From Phialocephala subalpina (lineage: Eukaryota; Ascomycota; Leotiomycetes; Helotiales; Mollisiaceae), in assembly GCA_900073065.1 (NCBI GenBank), contig FJOG01000005.1, positions 1,725,043 to 1,789,042 on the forward strand: a stretch of 64,000 bases of DNA, read 5' to 3'. The first letter of the stretch is position 1; every line of letters begins with the position of its first letter. Positions 10,866-21,961 of this stretch are shown here, in pieces. The notes under the pieces were generated by a model. It was not told the origin of the DNA, did no database searches, and saw only the letters and a list, made by a program, of their open reading frames with translations. A program made the position numbers and the translations under genes.

Positions 10866-12620
10866 TCAGTCTTTGTAGCGACGACTCGCCACGGTGAAAA
10901 AGAAAATGAGACTTGAGACTCCAAGGTAACACTCATCCGCCACCAGAAAATAGAATCCAAACTCACGCAGATGACCAAGTATATCAATAATCGGCGGGAA
11001 CCAAATAAACAACGCAAGAATCTGCCCAAACCCCCAAGTCCCCTCACTCCAAGTACTCCCCGCAATCCTCGACATAATCGTCCTTATCTTCCACAGATAT
11101 ACAAGTTCGACCCACATCACAACGATCGCAACAGTCTGTACAAAGATCCGCGTCACCGTAACGCACGTATCGATCGTCGAGACCTTGACATCTTTCCCCA
11201 TTCCCATCGGCATTGGATGGACCGTCGCCATTTGGCTATGAGTGGAATTCGCTCTCTTTTCTGCTTTAGCTCTTTGTCGGAGCCAAAAGATTCCCACGAT
11301 TCCGGCGATGACTGAAAGTCCCAAGAGGATGAAGAACAGGGCTTCGAAAATCGTGGGATGGTATCCTTCGTCTTGGAATTGGAGGTGGAGACAGGCGTAG
11401 TCGTCGTATTTTTCGTTTGGCTCTTTCAAGTACACGATATACTGAATCGCGCTCTCGGTCAGAATAGCAGCTATGACGACTGCTAAAATCCACTCTCCTC
11501 GTTTCTTACCCAGACTGTTCTTCCCTCCACTTTCAGTAAACATTCCTAGAAAAGCGAAGAGAGCAGATAGAGCGAGGACGTTTGCTGACGTGAAGACTAG
11601 TTTTTCGTAGTAGGAGGTTCCAGAGACGAAAGATACCCAGCCAGCGGTGCTGATGGATAGGGAGAAGAAGAGAGCACCGTCAGCGAGTTCATCAGAGGCT
11701 TTGTCGAGGGCTTGTTTGATTCTCTTGGGGATTTTGTTTGCGTAGCCGGGGCCGGAACCTTCGAGCCAGACTTGGAAGTTGATGGCGACAAAATACAAAG
11801 TGACGAGAGCTGCTTCGACGGTGTAGGATGAGATTACCTTGGTCGTTGTTTAGTGTACTCTGGGACATTTGGATGGGGGACTTACTCCTATGCCACCGAT
11901 GTCTGGATTTCCAGTGTATCCTTGGACTTCACAGATGCTTTTTTGGCAATGGTCGAAGCCGGTTTTGAGGAAAGTCGTGATTGAGGCAGCATTTTCGGAG
12001 TCCAAGAAGAAGTTGCGATAGACAAGTAACTCAAGATCAGTAAGGTTATTCCGATCATTGGCTGGAAGTGCAGCACGCAGGAATTCAAGCCATGAAGTGT
12101 CGTTTGAGCGGCTTGCGGTATAGTTCTGGACCCCTGTGATCCATCCCAGGCTACTTAGAAATATCGCTGTCGCGGTGCAGTTCTGAGTCGCGTCGAGGTT
12201 CGAGAGTGAGATCTGTCTTTCGAACCGAGGGGCGATGCAAGCTGTCTCGATATCATCCTTTGCTGTGCCTATCCATCCAAGAGAAGACAGGTCTCCCGCA
12301 GACATGTCATCGTAAAAACTCGTGATTTGAGCATCGCTCTCGTCTTGATACTCATTTGGCAAAGCAGATCGTAGGAAATCGATGTTGATGGTGTCGTTTC
12401 CAGAGCCTGCCCCGCTGATGGGAAGATTTTCGTACCATGATATAGACAGTGAGCAGTTGGAGGTGAAATCGAGATTTTGTATAATAGCTGTCGCATTGCT
12501 AAGGAGGGTTAGGTTGACGTCGGCTCTGCTGGTCAAGACAGGCCTGACGGCAGCTGCATTGCTGGCGCTTGCCAAAGTGAAGAGAACGATCAGAAACAGA
12601 TGCGTGCGAGATGGTGCCAT
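10866..12620 (-). CDS. Uncharacterised membrane protein with signal peptide and ~6 TM helices; possibly shortened C-terminus
   Basis: Two exons: 12620-11886 and 11837-10866, intron GTAAGT...ACCAAG (49 bp), phase 0; 568 aa. The signal peptide (MAPSRTHLFLIVLFTLASA) is followed by a ~220-residue extracellular part with several N-glycosylation sequons, regularly placed cysteines and two repeat-like halves (each has 'LSSLGWI' and an 'FLR[SA]ALP' motif). A multi-helix membrane part follows. I do not recognise the family. The CDS stops at TGA 10868-10866, but the same frame continues as coding-like sequence ('PELVLPEWMVGGEKRKKK', then Cys-Lys-Cys) up to a GTAAGT donor near 10785. A later open stretch (about 10755-10620) is rich in 'PPTPPSVV' and ends in TAA 10619-10617. 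The ancestral tail may therefore have been longer; see findings. Confidence 0.7.
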
Positions 12621-13055
12621 CGTCAGATGTCGAGTTGCGAAGAAAAAGAATCAGGCTGGAGAACGCGAAAGAAAACTTCTGGGCAGAAACAGAAGGAGGG
12701 AGAGGCTGAGAAGTTGTGCTCAGGGGCGGTCACACACCGAAAGAGTGGATAGATGACATCTCGACTGGGATTCGAGAAGGCTGAAGGCTGAGGGCAGGGA
12801 GGCTGCACCTTTACGCCCCCAGACTGCCAGAACAGTGTGAATGGCTTCGTTCACGGCAGTGGGTGTGTTTCTCCGCCACCTTTGTTGTTCTCGACGCCCC
12901 CGACGGTAGAAATAGAAACAAATACGGAGGCCGAATGGAGCCAAAAAGACAGACACCCTTTTGCGACGAAAGCACGTGATGCTGTGTCCTTTCGAGGCCT
13001 AGCGCGGTTGGTTGCCTGCCTGCCACTTTCATCGCATCTTCTCTTGAATCAACAA

Positions 13056-14245
13056 ATGAAAATTCGTGCTACAACAACAAACTCCTTTCCACGAAAGCTC
13101 TTCACAATTCCCGACCATGATCCAGCAAAAGATGTAGATCACATGTTTGCGAAAGACCATTTTGCGTATTGCGACAATTATATTATTCAGCTTCGAAATT
13201 TCCCTTGGACCCCAGCCAAGGCCGCAGATCATACCCCAAAAGCTGGAACCTCACTGGGAAAGCTGGACCTTCTTCCACTCGAGATCGTTCATGAGGTGAG
13301 TCTTTCTCCTCTAAGATCTCGTTTTGCCCAATTTTTTCAATATATGTACTGGCTATAAGAGCAACGTATTTCTGAGGACACTCTTCTGAATTTCAGCGAA
13401 AGAAACTCAAGCTAACATTGCGATACATAGATACTGTCCATTCTCGACTTTAAAAGTTTAGATGCGGTCAGAGCAGTCAACTCGAAGACCAAAAAGTATC
13501 GTCGAATCGTGAAATATGCCAAGACTGCCATTCGAGCGTTGTATAAAACCCGCACCTCAATCCTTTTCTCCACCGCTCATCTCCTTGCCGTTCTGTCCGG
13601 CGAGAAGTGTGTGGCATGTGGTTCTTTTGGAAATTATCTGTTCCTTCTCACTGGAGATCGCTGCTGTTTTTGGTGCCTTTATAACGACCCCCGCTTTGGT
13701 CTGATGACTGTTTCGTCTGCTAAAAGCGATTTCAAGATATCAGAAACCGTCTTGAAGAGGTCTTGTAATGTCCTGTATTCTATCCCTGGCTCCTACTTCC
13801 CAGATCAACGCTATCCGCCTCTGCCCCCCGATAGAATATCACGCAAGCAGACTCGGCGTGTCAGTACTCAAAATGTCCGGAACTTTAGTCTCACCCTTCC
13901 CTCGTATAAGACGCGAGTAAGAAGGTCAACTAGGGCTACACCCCAAACCATAGAAAAACCTCCATCTATGTCTATCCTCAACAATAGGCCCTTCCTTATC
14001 GGGGCATGGCCACCTGCTCGTTTCCTTAGATAAATCCTCAGACAGAACAATGGCCGTATGTGGTATGGTGCCGAGGATGTGTCCTCAAGTTCGAGAAGTG
14101 CGAGGACTTCCCTCAAATTTTCCTTTTTGGACCAGGGGCGACAGAAGAGTCTAACAACGAGTATTTACGGTTGAGATGGGATCGCGAGAGGGCCTACACT
14201 GCGGAGGGGTTTCTAGCCAACTTTCAAGAATGCGAGAGTGCTTAG
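13056..14245 (+). CDS. F-box protein
   Basis: Three exons inferred: 13056-13295, 13431-13916 and 14042-14245; ~309 aa. Intron 1 is GTGAGT...CATAG with branch GCTAAC; intron 2 starts GTAAGA and keeps frame. The F-box spans the first junction: 'GKLDLLPLEIVHE' + 'ILSILDFKSLDAVRAVNSKTKKY', at about residues 70-105. Downstream is the cysteine-rich 'CVACGSFGNYLFLLTGDRCCFWCL' arrangement (split here for reading as CVAC, then CCFWC), common in a large family of fungal F-box proteins, and 'WPYVVWCRGC' in exon 3. F-box proteins recruit substrates to SCF ubiquitin ligases via Skp1; the substrate is unknown. If intron 2 is not used, the protein would stop at 14033. Confidence 0.65.
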
Positions 14246-14547
14246 AAAGTCTGGAAGTTTCAGGTGGGCTGCGCTCGAAATGGCCTACGTGGAAAGGTTG
14301 TAGACTGGAGCAATGCTGTCTGATCATAACCTATCTGTGGGAAGCACGTAGTTTCTTGATACATCCATCGATCGAAGCACACCAAATTCTCGGGGTAACC
14401 TCATACAGCATACGCAGACTGGATAGGTGCCTTGAGGAGCTGTTTCAGAAGGTCGAGGCAAGCTCTGTAATGGTCATGTGCAATAGGCATGCATTAGCCG
14501 AACATGACCTATGATTCTCCGTCACCATTCAATTCTTCGCCATTTAC

Positions 14548-15752
14548 CTAGGTCCCATTGACTGGTGTTACATTTTTGTTCCACTTATACTGGTATCCCG
14601 GATGATCCTTCCCAAGATGCGGCTGCCCAGGCCTATTCTGTAAGTTCTCCCTGAAAGTACCTCCGGGGATATGATAGTCTGACTACATTAGGCCACGCTT
14701 TTGCAGCTCAGGAACCAGCAACTCCACAACATCCTCGTAACTCCCGGGATTAGAAACATCTGCCAAGAGTCAGCATAGTTTCCACAAGACGATATTAGAC
14801 AGTCTCACAAGCAATGTTGAACCCGTCGATATCACAGTCATTAAACAACTTTTCAAACACATCCGCCACCATCTCTGCAGTTCCAATCGGCTTCGGCGTT
14901 ACCCCTCCAAATCCAGCCATCTGGCCAAGATATCTCGGAGTCCAGGGTTCAGTGTCTTCCTCCGCGGCAATCTTGAACCCATTGATCACACCCGTGATAG
15001 CATTATCTGCAGCTTTACCCTCGAACTTGAACCCCTGGTCCATAGGCCACTGAGCTAAGTCGGTGTTTGTATACTACTGAACTTTGCCATACCGCCTTGG
15101 ACGCTGATCGTCGCTTTCGCTTTCTCATACTTCGCCTGCGCTTCTCCAACTGTCCGACCGACGATCGGCACCGCCGCAGCAAAGATCCCGATCGCGGTCG
15201 GACCACGACCAGCCGCAATTGCTGCCTCTCGTACGGACTTTGTATATGCCTTTAGGGAATCGAGTGTCGCATAGTCGGTATAAATGGCTTCGGTATGTTC
15301 TCCCGCGAACACAATCCCGGATTTGGAGGCCCCTGCTTGGAAGATCACAGGTGTTCGCTGTGGAGAAGGATGGGTCTGAAAAAACCCTGAAATCTTGTGA
15401 TAGATACCGTTAAACTGAATGCGATGGATTTTCTTTGGGTCATACGCCATTTCCAGGTCAACGCTCCAGACTTGGGTATCATCTTCCTAGCCACTTTCTC
15501 ACATTCTGGAATGGTCAATGTCGGTTCACAAATACGACTTCCAATAATATTGGGGGAAACTGACTGATATACGAGATCCATGTACTCGTGTGCCGCTTTG
15601 TACCTTTCCTCAGATGGCATCACGCCTTTCTTTCCCATCGACTTTGCTGCAGAAGCACTGTAGCTAGTCACCACATTCCAAGCAACTCTGCCTCTCGTCA
15701 CATGGTCCAAGCCGGCCCAAGTTCTCGCAAGAAGAAACGGTGCTGCAATCAT
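14548..15752 (-). pseudogene. FMN-dependent luciferase-like monooxygenase (NtaA/SnaA/DszA family), decayed
   Basis: Family blocks in order: 'LLARTWAGLDHVTRGRVAWN', 'SYSASAAKSMG', 'YKAAHEYMDLVYQ', 'PSPQRTPVIFQAGASKSG', 'DGFNIA' + 'YVSNPGSYEDVVELLVPEL' and 'PGGTFRENL'. These flavin enzymes, with a flavin reductase partner, oxidise chelators, sulfonates or thioethers. Damage: the ~90-100 N-terminal residues are absent, with stops upstream of 15752. Stops TGA 15501-15499 and TAG 15489-15487 replace both Trp of 'WExxWEDD' (after intron GTCAGT...TTCCAG). One base is missing near 15070, shifting frame between 'GGMAKFSS' and 'YTNTDLAQWPMDQG'. TAG 14685-14683 precedes the conserved end. The intron near 14810-14760 (GTGAGA...GGCAG) still joins correctly. 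It is head to head with a broken Dal5-type permease, so the pair probably once took up and cleaved one compound. Confidence 0.8.
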
Positions 15753-16371
15753 ATTTAGCCATTTTCAACCTCCGTCCAGTTTACGCAGCATTGCTTACTA
15801 ATATAGCTAGGGCTCGGCAATTGTGGCAGAAGTTTGGAGAAAGATAGAATTGAAGAGTCAAGAGATGCAAGTGCACAGAGAGAGTGAGACAATGAGAGAG
15901 TGACTGGGAGATAAAGCCAGGACAGACATTTCCGACTTACACATCTATTTTGTCGAGTCTCCTGCAATTCTTCGTGGTGGAGCATTGTGGAAGCCTGCAC
16001 TTGCAGAATCGTAATTCGGATCGAGATGGTCATGGAGCGGGAATACGAGCCGCTCGATTGAGGTTATACTCCAAGATCAAGAGTGAGAGAACCCGCATGC
16101 GAATCTTGTTCAGACTCCGCAACAATCTCCCGCAGCGGATGCGTCTTCCGCACGACGCGTTCACTTCTTATCGCAATTCGCTTCACTATGAAATCTTCAG
16201 AGATCTCTCACTCTGCATACCACCGATATGGAAAACATACTTATACAATGGGAGTACCAATGAAGATGGATTTGATTCACGAAATAATACGACGCCAAGT
16301 CCTTGCGGCTCGAAGTCCTCTCAGAACCCCGAGTCTTTCTAACTAGGATCCGATCACCGTTGAGATACATC
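15753..16371. promoter_or_regulatory. Divergent intergenic region of the dead monooxygenase/permease pair
   Basis: About 620 bp between two broken genes transcribed away from each other. The missing N-terminal part of the monooxygenase should lie here, but I could not find it in any frame. I infer a former shared promoter; no specific site is recognised. Confidence 0.4.
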
Positions 16372-18149
16372 ATGGGTGCGAGTACTTTTCACGGACTCAG
16401 AGTTCCTGTGTGGGGCGAGTCGACCGGTACAGCTGCAGAACGCAAGGTGAGAATGTCGTTTCTTTGATAGAAAGAATTCTATGTTAACGTGTTTATGTGA
16501 CTGGTTCAGAAGACCGACTTCTTCATCTTGGTAATTATGGTCCATGATCGACTCGGACATTTTTTTTGCTAATTGTGCAAGATATTTTGCTGCGTGAGCT
16601 GCTCCTTTGATTACCTGGGTCAGTCCAAGAAACTCCAGTGTCCTACAGCTTGAGCTGACTTTGGAGTAGATCGTGCTGCAATCAACAATGCCTATGTCTC
16701 TGGGATGAAGGAAGAAGCGAACTTGGGAGGAAATGATATCACGCTTCTCAGCACGATTTTGACCAGTGAGTTCAACGAACGACATCACAACCACGAGGAA
16801 GCATACTGACACTCTTTCCAGTTGACTGTAAATCATCCAGACAACCCGAGACATTCCACATCACTAACTCACTACCTAGACATCATCGGTCAAGTCCCCC
16901 ACGCTCTCGCCATCCACATCGTATCGCCCAGCATCTGGTTCCCTTCAATGATAATCGTCTGGTCAGGCCTAACGATGTGCATGGCCGCCTGCAAGAACTT
17001 CACTCAATTAGCAACCTGCCGTTTCTTCCAAGGCTTGATCGAAGCTTCCACTTACGCTAGAACTCAATACATAATTAGTGCATAGTATAAGCCGAGTGAG
17101 ATAGGAAAGCGCATTGGGTTGTTCTCTGATTGTGGGCAGGCGGGAACGATGTTTGCGGGGATTATGATGACTGCTATTTGTAGGGGCATGGACGGACTTT
17201 CTGGTCTCGCGGGTCGGAAATGGGTCTTTATCATTGATGGACTCATCACACTGCCGATTGCTGTTTTCGGGGTTTCTCTTCTTCCCAGATCTACCAGAAA
17301 CGACGAAAGCTTCATATTCACGGAAGAACGTGCCTTGGCAGTCAGTCGACTCCCTCCAGAGACCGACAAGGGACATAAAGTGGGATGGTCGCTGATCAAA
17401 CAGACACTTCTTACTCGCAACTTTTAGTTATTCGGTTAGTAGTCTTCTTGAAGCTACTCATCATACACTTGCATGCTTCTGTAGATGAAGACTGCAGGAT
17501 ACACTGTCAAGCACAACAATCAGTATCCACTCGGTATCCAAGGAGCCGCCATCGTTTCTACCATCACTTACGCAATGGCGCTCGATGCATCGAGGAAGAG
17601 ACTTTCTTGAGGTTTGCTAGTATGTACGATACAAGCTGTCACGGCAATCATCTTGCTTTTTTAGAACCGCATCAGTCCCAGGACCAAGTTCGCGGCATTT
17701 TATGAGTCTTAAAACAAGTACTCCGGCTTTTGACCTGAATGTTCACGATGCGCAGATCTTGCTGGTACATCGTTTGTCATCCAACCAATTGTTTTCACTT
17801 GGGCCAACATCTGCGCGATCAGTCATGTTGTACTCGATGAACAGATCTTCGTCTGTATTTTTCTCTTTCTGGGGCCCCTTCTTGTACCCCGCAACAGACG
17901 CGAAATCGGTCGTGCTGAAACTTGCAACTGAGTCGAGATATCTGCTGAACGTTTTACCAGGGCTACAGAAATGGTAGCATTGCATTGGTCTGCATCTCAG
18001 GGTTCATCGCTGTTTGGCTGAGTCTCATTTTTGTCCACGACAGGCAGACGAGGGATAAATACGCGGAACGTGCGGATCAGAGCTCGCTGGAAGGGGTCGA
18101 GGTGGGAAACGTACAAGAGGTCAATATGGATACCAAGGCAAAGGAGTAG
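16372..18149 (+). pseudogene. Dal5/allantoate-type MFS permease, decayed
   Basis: Recognisable anion:cation symporter family segments are spread over several exons: N-terminal 'VPVWGESTGTAAERK' from ATG 16372, 'RAAINNAYVSGMKEEANLGG', 'IIGQVPHALAIHIVSPSIWF', 'CRFFQGLIEASTYARTQYI', 'GLAGRKWVFIIDGLITLPIA', 'KTAGYTVKHNNQYPLGIQG' and a cytosolic tail ending 'EVNMDTKAKE' at TAG 18147-18149. TAG at 17083-17085 falls in 'ISA-stop-YKPSE', where relatives have SWYKP. TAG 17425-17427 follows 'TRNF'. Near 17,770-17,830 the coding trace changes frame ('TSFVIQPIVFTWANICA' versus 'SVMLYSMNRSSSVFFSFWGP'). Such permeases import allantoate, nicotinate-like acids, dipeptides or sulfonates. Paired with the decayed monooxygenase on the other strand. 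Confidence 0.75.
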
Positions 18150-18934
18150 TGCTTCGCGCCTGTTGCTCCGATTTGATGAACGTTTGAACCGCTTCACGTT
18201 ACCGTGCTACTCCGATACTGCTTTCCCCGCTGTAACGACGCATGTTGAACCATTCGGTGGCGATTCGAAGGTTTACAATTAGTCACGCTACCAGCGTTGG
18301 GTTTCTTGTACAGTCATCTCGAGGACCCAAATATCTATTCGGAAATTACCTTGTTACATGTAATGCGACTTCAGTGTATGAGAAAGACCTCCAGCATACA
18401 CCAGATTGCTAGATTATGCACAAGCGTGCTGCATTCGCCCGTGCCGGATCATTCTTGTAGCTCTAGTGAGATACGCGGTCCCGCTAGGACCTAGATTTGT
18501 TCTTGTGAAGCTCTTGGTCTCTCTCCCGAGATCGAAGATCATGCAACCGAGCCTCTCAACTTCTTGGATGCGTTTATTGCGTACTTTCAGTTGTGTTTTG
18601 GAGCACAATCATGTGATTTTTGGGGGGGGGGGAACGATGGTACCGACGACCCGGTCCGGGAGACTAATCTCCTACCCGTCCCGAGACTTTGTGGTATCTG
18701 CAATTATGGTTCTGGATGGTACCCTATCGGTGGCCAATGTCCACCCGTCCTGGGGCCCCGCTTTTCTTCAAGTAAGAAATCACACGCTGAAAGTTGTACA
18801 GAAACTTCAGTGTGCACACTGACCGACTCGACTTCTGTTCGACATCTGTACAATTTCTTGTCGCAGCTCACATATATCTAAAGGATGTTTTCTCCATCAA
18901 GTTTTAGTGCATCTGACGTGGTTTTCATATCACA
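18150..18934. other. Intergenic region with an 11-G homopolymer
   Basis: No gene recognised. A run of 11 G at 18622-18632 stands out. The right end is the promoter of the amine oxidase. Confidence 0.5.
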
Positions 18935-20936
18935 ATGATAGTCTCACGAATCGCAAAGCTCTTCCTCGCCTTCACGAGTCTTTATTTCACGGCAGGCTCG
19001 CCCCTTCGCCCCCGTGCGACATGCACTAAGACACAAGTTGCTGTCCTCGGTGCAGGTGTAGCTGGAATCGCTGCAGCAGAAGCACTTCACAATGCCTCCA
19101 TCTCCGACTTTATAGTTATTGATGTCAACGATTACATCGGCGGACGCCTACACCACACAACTTTTGGCAAGAATCCAGCGACAGGACAGCCATATACCAT
19201 CGAGTTTGGAGCAAATTGGGTACAGGGACTTGGAAAACCAGGCGGTCCACAAAATCCGATCTGGACTTTGGCAAACAAGTGGGGACTGAATACCACTTAT
19301 TCGAATTATTCGGCCATTCAGACCTATGACCAGACCGGGCCGGTTGACTACGTGGGCTTGCTAGACGAGTATGAAACCGCATATGGGTCCGTCGAGAAAG
19401 ATGCTGGCCAGATCTTGACGCAAAATCTTCAGGATCGAACAATGCGAGCTGGATTATCGTTCGCAGATTGGAAGACGAAAGATAATATGCATAAGCAGGC
19501 TGCTGAGTGGTGGGAATTTGACTGGGAGTATGCTTGGCCACCCGAGCAGTCTTCTGAGACATTTACTGTCATTGTGAGATCACATTCCTTTTACGATCGA
19601 ATCGAGATTCTCTGTACTAACATCAGACTTTAGAACTTCAATGATTCTTTCTATCAATTCAGCGAAGACAACAACTTATGCACTGACCCTCGTGGCTTCA
19701 ATTACTGGCTCAAGCAGGAAGCTTCCACATTTCTGACGCACAATGACCCTCGACTTCTGCTCTCGACGAATGTGACATCGATCGACTACTCTGCCAAAGA
19801 TACTGTGACTATCAATACCTCTTCGGGTACATGCATCGAAGCCTCCTATGCTATCGTCACATTGTAAGTCTCAACTTCCCTCTGTCTGAAATCTTCACTT
19901 CACCATGATCACGTATGGATGTCCCATCCGCCTTGGGATCTTCGATATTTTCCCCGTCATATAACTTAAAACAGGTATGCTGACATCAAAACAGCTCTTT
20001 AGGGGTCCTCCAAAACGATGTTGTATCGTTCAACCCTCCACTCCCCGCCTGGAAACAATCCGGCATCGACGGCATGCAAATGGGTACCTACACCAAGATA
20101 TTCTTCCAATTTCCACCCGACTCCGACGGCAAATTCTTCTGGGAGAAAGGCGCCAACCCAGACACCCAATTCTTCCTCTATGCCGATCACTACGAACGCG
20201 GCTACTACCCCGTCTGGCAATCCCTCTCCGCACCAGGCTTCTACCCGGGCTCCGGAATCATCTTCGTCACCGTCACAGCAGCACAAGCGTACCGCGCTGA
20301 GAATCAGGATGATACTACAGTCAAAAATGAAGCGCTGGATGTTTTGAGAAGTATGTTCGGGAAAGATAATGTGCCGGGTCCGATTGATTTTGTGTACCCG
20401 AGATGGACGAAGACGCCGTGGAGTTATGGAAGTTATAGTAATTGGCCACCGGGGTACAGTTTGGAGATGCATCAGAATTTGAGGGCGAATTTGGGGAGGA
20501 TGTGGTTTGCGGGGGAGGCGACTAGTGTTTCTTATTTTGGGTTTTTGCAGGGTGAGTTCTTTCGATGTTTTCATTCTCTTGGTCCCGTTTCGACATTCTT
20601 CGTCGGCCTCCTCGCTGAAAATGACGCTCGATGACCGAAGTTACGGCGCTGAAGCTCAGCACTTACTAAGTAGACTGAGTTGGGACGTTGGTGCGCCATT
20701 GCTGCTTCACCTCTGTTGTGTGCATCCAATTTTCTGCGTAGCACTCCACCTCTGACTCAATGACAGGAGCCTACAACGAAGGACAGTACGTTGGTGAGCA
20801 GGTTACCCAGTGTGTCGACAAGAAACTTTTCAGCTGCGACGATGAGCCGCATTATGAAAATCTCAAGGGCGATACCACGAGCAAGCGGGTTCTGCAGGAG
20901 AAGAACGGTTGGCTTGTGGACAGTACTCAAGTGTAA
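18935..20936 (+). CDS. Secreted flavin amine oxidase (polyamine oxidase-like)
   Basis: Four exons: 18935-19573, 19634-19863, 19995-20551 and 20767-20936; 531 aa with all junctions in frame. A signal peptide (residues ~1-21) precedes the FAD-binding dinucleotide fold 'VAVLGAGVAGIAAAEAL' (G39-x-G41-x-x-G44) and 'NDYIGGRLHH'. Further family features are 'IEFGANWVQGLG', 'SYAIVTFSLGVLQ' across intron 2, and the C-terminal FAD motif 'MWFAGEATSVSYFGFLQGAY', completed by splicing 20551 to 20767. Members oxidise spermine, spermidine or other amines, giving an aldehyde, an amine and H2O2; secretion suggests amine scavenging or wall/host-interface peroxide production. Introns 2 (131 bp) and 3 (215 bp) are long for this window; intron 2 has two possible acceptors, and only the downstream one keeps frame. 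Confidence 0.9.
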
Positions 20937-21389
20937 GATGTATGGATGTTAAAATTGAAGGAGATGAGCTTGAAATGCATGAGTTGAGCTGGGCTTTGAG
21001 AGCTACCTATTTCAGAAGTTGAAATGCTGCAATGTGATAGTAATTGGATTTGGGAGCAGACATTTGGATCTCAAACGTACCCTACTAGCGTGGAACAATG
21101 GAATCCATTGCAGAATGCTGCCTCGAGCGGTCCATGAAAGCAGGTAAAATTTTTTCAGGAGTACCACGTGATAGCATTTTGACGGGGACGCCCACAATAA
21201 TTGAAACCGAGATACGACAATCAATACAGGTAAATACCGATTCGAAATCCTTAGAAACTCCAGTACAATTAGGTTTCGAAAACCCAAGTACTTCCAAACC
21301 TGAAATTTCATTAGGTTAGAATATCACGTGAATGCATTCCGAGAGAATAGTATATAGCAACCAAAATACGGATATTACAATGTTATTAT

Positions 21390-21870
21390 ATGGAAAGGTT
21401 GTTTTAAAGGGCCTTGATATCCTAGGACTTTTATAATAATATATTCAAATTTCGAAAAACTTCACCAAGTTAATTCTCGCTTAGTAAAAGGGGGTAAATT
21501 CCCAGAATTCATATCACGAATTCCATAAGTATTGAAATCGTAATTTGACAATTTTTGTATGGGATACGGTTATTTGAATGTCCCAGTAATCCTCGTACTT
21601 TCAAAATGTTGCATCCGGCAGCATCTAGGGATGTCTCAAATTCCGGAAATTTCGCTAACTCAAATCATATCAAGTTATGCATTTATGGATCTGAGGGTAA
21701 TATTTCACCATAATTGAATCCTGAAAACGATAATTCGAAGTTTGAAATGTCCCAGAAATCCCGAGACTTCCAAAATGGCGTATCTGGTCGAGTTTGAGAA
21801 TGTCTCGAACTCTAGAATTTTCACCAACTCAAATTTTACAACAACATTGCCTGGGAGTAAAGTTGATATC
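21390..21870. repeat. Diverged AT-rich tandem repeat, period ~168 bp
   Basis: Two clear copies, starting near 21575 ('TGAATGTCCCAG' ... 'CAAAATG' ... 'ATGTCTC' ... 'CTCAAAT') and 21743 ('TGAAATGTCCCAG' with the same order of blocks), are spaced about 168 bp. A third, more degraded and AT-rich copy is suspected at about 21405-21480. No ORF of interest. The flanks (20937-21390 and 21870-21961) also have no gene. Confidence 0.55.
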
Positions 21871-21961
21871 AGTTCATTCATTCATGCATTCATCTAATTC
21901 ATCATCCAGTACTAAAAACGCGTGAACAAAGAGGAAGAATTATGTACAAGCAAAGCCCCGT

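Noticed and set aside
16354..16854. 166-codon minus-strand ORF
   Set aside because: Lies over the N-terminal exons of the Dal5-type permease, which have clear family motifs on the plus strand.
18622..18632. 11-G homopolymer as a G-quadruplex element
   Set aside because: A single uninterrupted run in an unassigned region; without further G-tracts it is not convincing.
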